This document shows, piece by piece, positions 41,133 to 43,825 of a stretch of DNA of 43,825 nt. The stretch spans positions 1-43,825 of the forward strand of contig JAEDAG010000006.1 in the NCBI GenBank assembly GCA_017309015.1. The letters are read 5' to 3'. The DNA comes from Faecalicatena absiana (GTDB taxonomy: Bacteria > Bacillota > Bacilli > Lactobacillales > Lactobacillaceae). The position numbers and the translations under genes were made by a program. Positions within the stretch are counted from its first letter, which is position 1. Every line of letters starts with the position of its first letter. The notes under the pieces are model-generated. The model had not been told where the DNA came from, made no database searches, and saw nothing but the letters and a program-made list of their open reading frames with translations.

Positions 41133-41642
41133 TTGAGTAAAGCTACTATCGCTGCTAAGGCAAAGTTCGTAGAAGCTTTCGCAGAAGAACTGAAGTCAGC
41201 TAAGTCTATCGTAGTTATCAACTACCTTGGCTTGACTGTTGACGAAGTTACTGCATTCCGTGCTGAATTGCGTGAAAGCAACGCTAAGATGAAGGTTGTG
41301 AAGAACACTTACCTGCGTCGCGCTGCTGCTGAAGCCGGCTTGGAAGACTTGAACCCTGTATTCGTTGGTCCATCAGCAGTTATCTACACTGACGATGAAG
41401 ACAACATCACTGCTCCAGCCCACATCGCTGCTGAATACGCTAAGAAGTATGACGTAGTTGAAATTAAGGGTGGCGCATTGGAAGGCAAGGTTGCTTCCAA
41501 GGAACAAGTCGAAGAACTTGCTGCTATTCCAAACCGCGAAGGTCTGTTGTCAATGCTTCTTTCTGTATTGCAAGCACCTGTACGCAACTTCGCATACGTT
41601 GTTAAGGCTGTTGCTGAATCAAAGGAAGAATCAGCTGAATAG
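41133..41642 (+). CDS. rplJ: 50S ribosomal protein L10
   Basis: A 169-residue stalk-base protein. KAKFVEAFAEELKSAKSIVVI, NYLGLTVDEVTAFRAELRE and MKVVKNTYLRRAA are conserved L10 segments. The C-terminal helix (LQAPVRNFAYVVKAVAESKEE) binds L7/L12 dimers. TTG 41133 is the start, with GGAGGTG 6 bases upstream; the ATG at 41118 lies inside that ribosome site and is rejected. L10 probably represses its own leader. Confidence 0.96.
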   Translation: MSKATIAAKAKFVEAFAEELKSAKSIVVINYLGLTVDEVTAFRAELRESNAKMKVVKNTYLRRAAAEAGLEDLNPVFVGPSAVIYTDDEDNITAPAHIAAEYAKKYDVVEIKGGALEGKVASKEQVEELAAIPNREGLLSMLLSVLQAPVRNFAYVVKAVAESKEESAE

Positions 41643-41697
41643 TCTGGTCATTTTAAACTAGAATATCTAAATTCTTATTTTTCGGAGGATACTTATA

Positions 41698-42063
41698 ATG
41701 GCTTTGGATACTGAAAACATTATTGAACAATTGAAGGGCGCTTCAATTCTTGAATTGAACGACCTGGTAAAGGCTATCGAAGACGAATTCGGCGTAACTG
41801 CTGCTGCTCCTGTAGCTGCTGCCGGTGCCGCTGCTGGTGCTGAAGAAGCTAAGTCAAGCTTCGACGTTGAATTGACTTCAGCTGGTACTGAAAAGGTTAA
41901 GGTTATCAAGATCGTTAAGGAAGTTACTGGCGCAGGTCTGCTTGAAGCCAAGAAGACTGTTGACGGTGCTCCAGTAGTTATCAAGGAAGGCTTGTCAGAA
42001 GACGAAGCTAACGACCTTAAGGCTAAGCTTGAAGAAGTTGGCGCTACTGTAACCCTGAAATAA
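41698..42063 (+). CDS. rplL: 50S ribosomal protein L7/L12
   Basis: A 121-residue acidic stalk protein. The N-terminal dimer domain is [20 protein letters not shown]. An Ala-rich hinge ([16 protein letters not shown]) follows, then the factor-binding domain with [20 protein letters not shown] and [22 protein letters not shown] precedes ATG 41698. It is co-transcribed with rplJ and ends at the terminator at 42091. Confidence 0.97.
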   Translation: MALDTENIIEQLKGASILELNDLVKAIEDEFGVTAAAPVAAAGAAAGAEEAKSSFDVELTSAGTEKVKVIKIVKEVTGAGLLEAKKTVDGAPVVIKEGLSEDEANDLKAKLEEVGATVTLK

Positions 42064-42090
42064 TTAGAGCCTTCGGGCATTAATTATTCG

Positions 42091-42124
42091 AAAAGACGTA
42101 TGCATTCGCATGCGTCTTTTTTTG
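42091..42124 (+). terminator. terminator of the rplJL operon
   Basis: AAAAGACGTATGC pairs with GCATGCGTCTTTT around a 4-base loop, followed by TTT. Confidence 0.93.
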
Positions 42125-42200
42125 TTGTGGCATTTTCCTGAATCCGCTTTATAATTAAAGCTTAGGAGAGTCAGTTCTTGAAAGGGAATAGGTGAGGATA

Positions 42201-42599
42201 ATGGAAAAGCAAGGAATGCCGGTGAAGACGGCGCAAAGCCGGAAAGCAATCGTCCTTTTTGGGGTCCAGTTGCTGGTCAACCTCTACGCGGGCGGACATT
42301 TTGGCAATTTGCATCTGCCAGTGGCTGGGACGATCGTCTTGTTGATTTTGCTAGTGGCCTGGTCTGTTTTCTACAAAGACTTGCATCAGCGAGTAGCTTC
42401 TAAGCCGCTGCGCCTGCTGTTTTGGACGGGGCAGCTGCTGGTCAACCTTTACGCGGCCTCGGCCTTTGTGGCCAACCAGGTCAGTCCGTGCTTTTACGGC
42501 CTGTCTTGGAGCAACGTGGCTGAGATCATCGCCTTGCTGGTCTTTTGGACTTTAGCTTTGGCCTTGAGCCTGCAGTTTGACAACCACTACGAATTTTAA
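42201..42599 (+). CDS. small membrane protein of unknown function
   Basis: A 132-residue protein with four hydrophobic helices (near residues 17-32, 40-57, 73-95 and 106-125). Two half-repeats share LLVNLYA: FGVQLLVNLYAGG and WTGQLLVNLYAAS, suggesting internal duplication. ATG 42201 is chosen because AGGTGAGG lies about 5 bases upstream; GTG 42192 would fall within that site. Family not recognised. The IS3 element begins just downstream. Confidence 0.7.
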   Translation: MEKQGMPVKTAQSRKAIVLFGVQLLVNLYAGGHFGNLHLPVAGTIVLLILLVAWSVFYKDLHQRVASKPLRLLFWTGQLLVNLYAASAFVANQVSPCFYGLSWSNVAEIIALLVFWTLALALSLQFDNHYEF

Positions 42600-42694
42600 A
42601 GCAAAACAGCGCCTCTGCGTTTGATATAGTCCTACTTAAGTAGACAGTTCAAATATTTAAAATTTGCACTGGATACGGAGGTAGGACTTTTATT

Positions 42695-43369
42695 ATGGGC
42701 AGAAAAAGTTCAATAAGTTTTGAGGCGAAGCTAGCGGCGGTTAAGTCGTATTTGGCGGGGAATCACAGTGTTGCACGACTAGCCCTTGAGCTTGGAGTAG
42801 GTACATCGACTATCATTAGATGGCTAAACTCATACCGTGCTCAAGGCGAAAACGGACTTAAACCAGCAATTAAGAACAACAGATATTCAAAAGAATTTAA
42901 GCTAAAACTGGTTGAACTCTATTTGCTTGGCAAAGGGTCGTATAGAGAATTAGCTTTCAAATATGGTCTCCGTAACGAATCTCAGCTAGTGAATTGGGTT
43001 TCAAAGTATAATAGTCATATAGAACTAGAAGACTACATTCCACACCCGGAGGTTCATATGACTAGTAGACGCAAGGCAACACCTGAGGAAAAGAAACAAG
43101 TTGTGATCTACTTCCTTGACCATAAACGTAACTACGCCGAAACAGCTGCACATTTTGGCTATAGCTATGGTCAGGTCTATAGTTGGGTTAAGAAATACCT
43201 AGCTGGAGGAAGCGATGCCCTACTTGATAGACGTGGGAAACGCAAGCAAGATGAAGAGCTAACGGACCTTGAACGTGCCGAAAGAAAGATTAAGAATCTT
43301 GAGGAACGGCTTGAAGCTAGCGAGAAGGAGAACATTCTCTTAAAAAACTGCAGGATTTGGAAAGGATGA
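42695..43369 (+). CDS. IS3-family transposase OrfA
   Basis: A 224-residue DNA-binding protein with three helix-turn-helix-like units: FEAKLAAVKSYLAGNHSV, YSKEFKLKLVELYLLGKGSYR and EEKKQVVIYFLDHKRNYAETA. These are followed by a leucine-zipper-like coiled coil (LERAERKIKNLEERLEASEKENILL). A slippery A AAA AAC lies in frame at 43342-43348, the usual -1 frameshift site used to make OrfAB. ATG 42695 has GGAGGTAGG upstream. Confidence 0.88.
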   Translation: MGRKSSISFEAKLAAVKSYLAGNHSVARLALELGVGTSTIIRWLNSYRAQGENGLKPAIKNNRYSKEFKLKLVELYLLGKGSYRELAFKYGLRNESQLVNWVSKYNSHIELEDYIPHPEVHMTSRRKATPEEKKQVVIYFLDHKRNYAETAAHFGYSYGQVYSWVKKYLAGGSDALLDRRGKRKQDEELTDLERAERKIKNLEERLEASEKENILLKNCRIWKG

Positions 43370-43825
43370 TGATGCTAGAGGACCAAAAGCACAAGTAATT
43401 TATGCCAAGAAATTACGCAAACAAGCTATTTACCAATTAATTAGAGAACAGCACGAAAAGTACAACTGGCCGATTGATTGGATGTGTCAGAAGCTTGAAA
43501 TTGCCCGCTCTGCCTACTATAAATGGCTTAACCATAAGCCTTCAAAGCATGAAGTAGAAGACCAATATCTAACAGACCGGATTATCGCAATTGCCAACAG
43601 TAATAATAGTCTCTTTGGAGCAGGAAAAATGATGCTAGAGCTGAACAAGACCTTAAGTGAAGGCGAATCGCGCTATGGCCATAATCGTGTTGCCCGGATT
43701 ATGTGTATTAACGGGATTAGATGCAGTGTAGCGAGATACAACAAGCCTAAACGGCCAAATAAGCCTTCTGGTAACGAGACGGCTGAGAACATCTTAAATC
43801 GTGATTTCAATGCCTCAGCTCCAGA
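43344..43825 (+). pseudogene. IS3-family transposase OrfB, 5' part, probably frameshifted
   Basis: DDDARGPKAQVIYAKKLRKQ then AIYQLIREQHEKYNWPIDWMC, ARSAYYKWLNHKP and GHNRVARIMCINGIRCSV match the OrfB N-terminal part; the DDE catalytic core lies beyond the window. This frame is +1 relative to OrfA. The expected -1 slip at 43342-43348 enters a frame that stops at 43396-43398. One missing base near 43364 (AGGGATG to AGGATG) would explain this, leaving the copy unable to make OrfAB. Confidence 0.7.

Larger units (their letters stand above)
42627..43825 (+). mobile_element. IS3-family insertion sequence (runs off the window)
   Basis: The left end is near TAGTCCTACTTAAGTAGACAG, and AGTCCTAC is repeated inverted (GTAGGACT) just before the first gene. 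orfA and the first half of orfB follow. The right end is outside the window. The element begins about 30 bases after a chromosomal gene. Confidence 0.8.

Overview
The window looks like a chromosomal segment of a low-GC-lineage but GC-enriched lactic acid bacterium, most probably Lactobacillus delbrueckii. The evidence is GC-rich third codon positions, TTG/GTG starts with strong Shine-Dalgarno sites, a PepV-type dipeptidase, an acetaldehyde dehydrogenase, peptide-binding lipoproteins and the conserved cysS-mrnC-rlmB-sigH-rpmG-secE-nusG-rplKA...rplJL gene order. The species assignment is inference; no search was run.

Layout: (1) 1-810, the downstream part of an rRNA operon: the last bases of a 5S gene, seven tRNA genes, then a complete 5S gene and terminator. 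(2) 811-1430, two opposed arrays of a 42-bp repeat. (3) 1.5-9.7 kb, a YtrA-type GntR regulator with an ABC exporter, a nitroreductase, a stand-alone CoA-acylating aldehyde dehydrogenase with a catabolite-repression site, a PAS-GGDEF diguanylate cyclase and an ECF S component. (4) 9.7-16.5 kb, a YeiH-type exporter divergent from a LysR regulator, a Nudix hydrolase, an OppA lipoprotein and a GGDEF-EAL protein. (5) 16.6-24.8 kb, a second GntR/ABC operon, gltX, a PepV-like dipeptidase and a second OppA lipoprotein behind a T-box leader. (6) 24.8-34.0 kb, a Nudix gene and then the information-processing cluster cysS to rplA, interrupted by a small acidic protein gene and a DXS-like transketolase-family gene. 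(7) 34.1-41.0 kb, an accessory block between rplA and rplJ: glycosyltransferase, broken hydroxyacid dehydrogenase, AmtB, an IS200/IS605 element with damaged tnpA and intact tnpB, an IS3 remnant and a membrane protein. (8) 41.0-43.8 kb, rplJ-rplL with an L10 leader, a small membrane protein and the start of an IS3-family element that runs off the window.

Regulation is readable in many places. Both GntR operons carry the same TGTAYTA...TAGTACA palindrome at their promoters. The aldehyde dehydrogenase has a perfect-consensus cre. The second oppA has a T-box. Two similar L1-site-like structures precede rplK and rplA. A promoter-proximal terminator precedes nusG. The ribosome binding site of the sigH/comX-like gene lies inside a terminator-like stem. 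A 42-bp-period repeat, in inverted arrays, sits directly downstream of transcription terminators at two loci, with single-unit or weak traces at two others; this is the least explained structure in the window.
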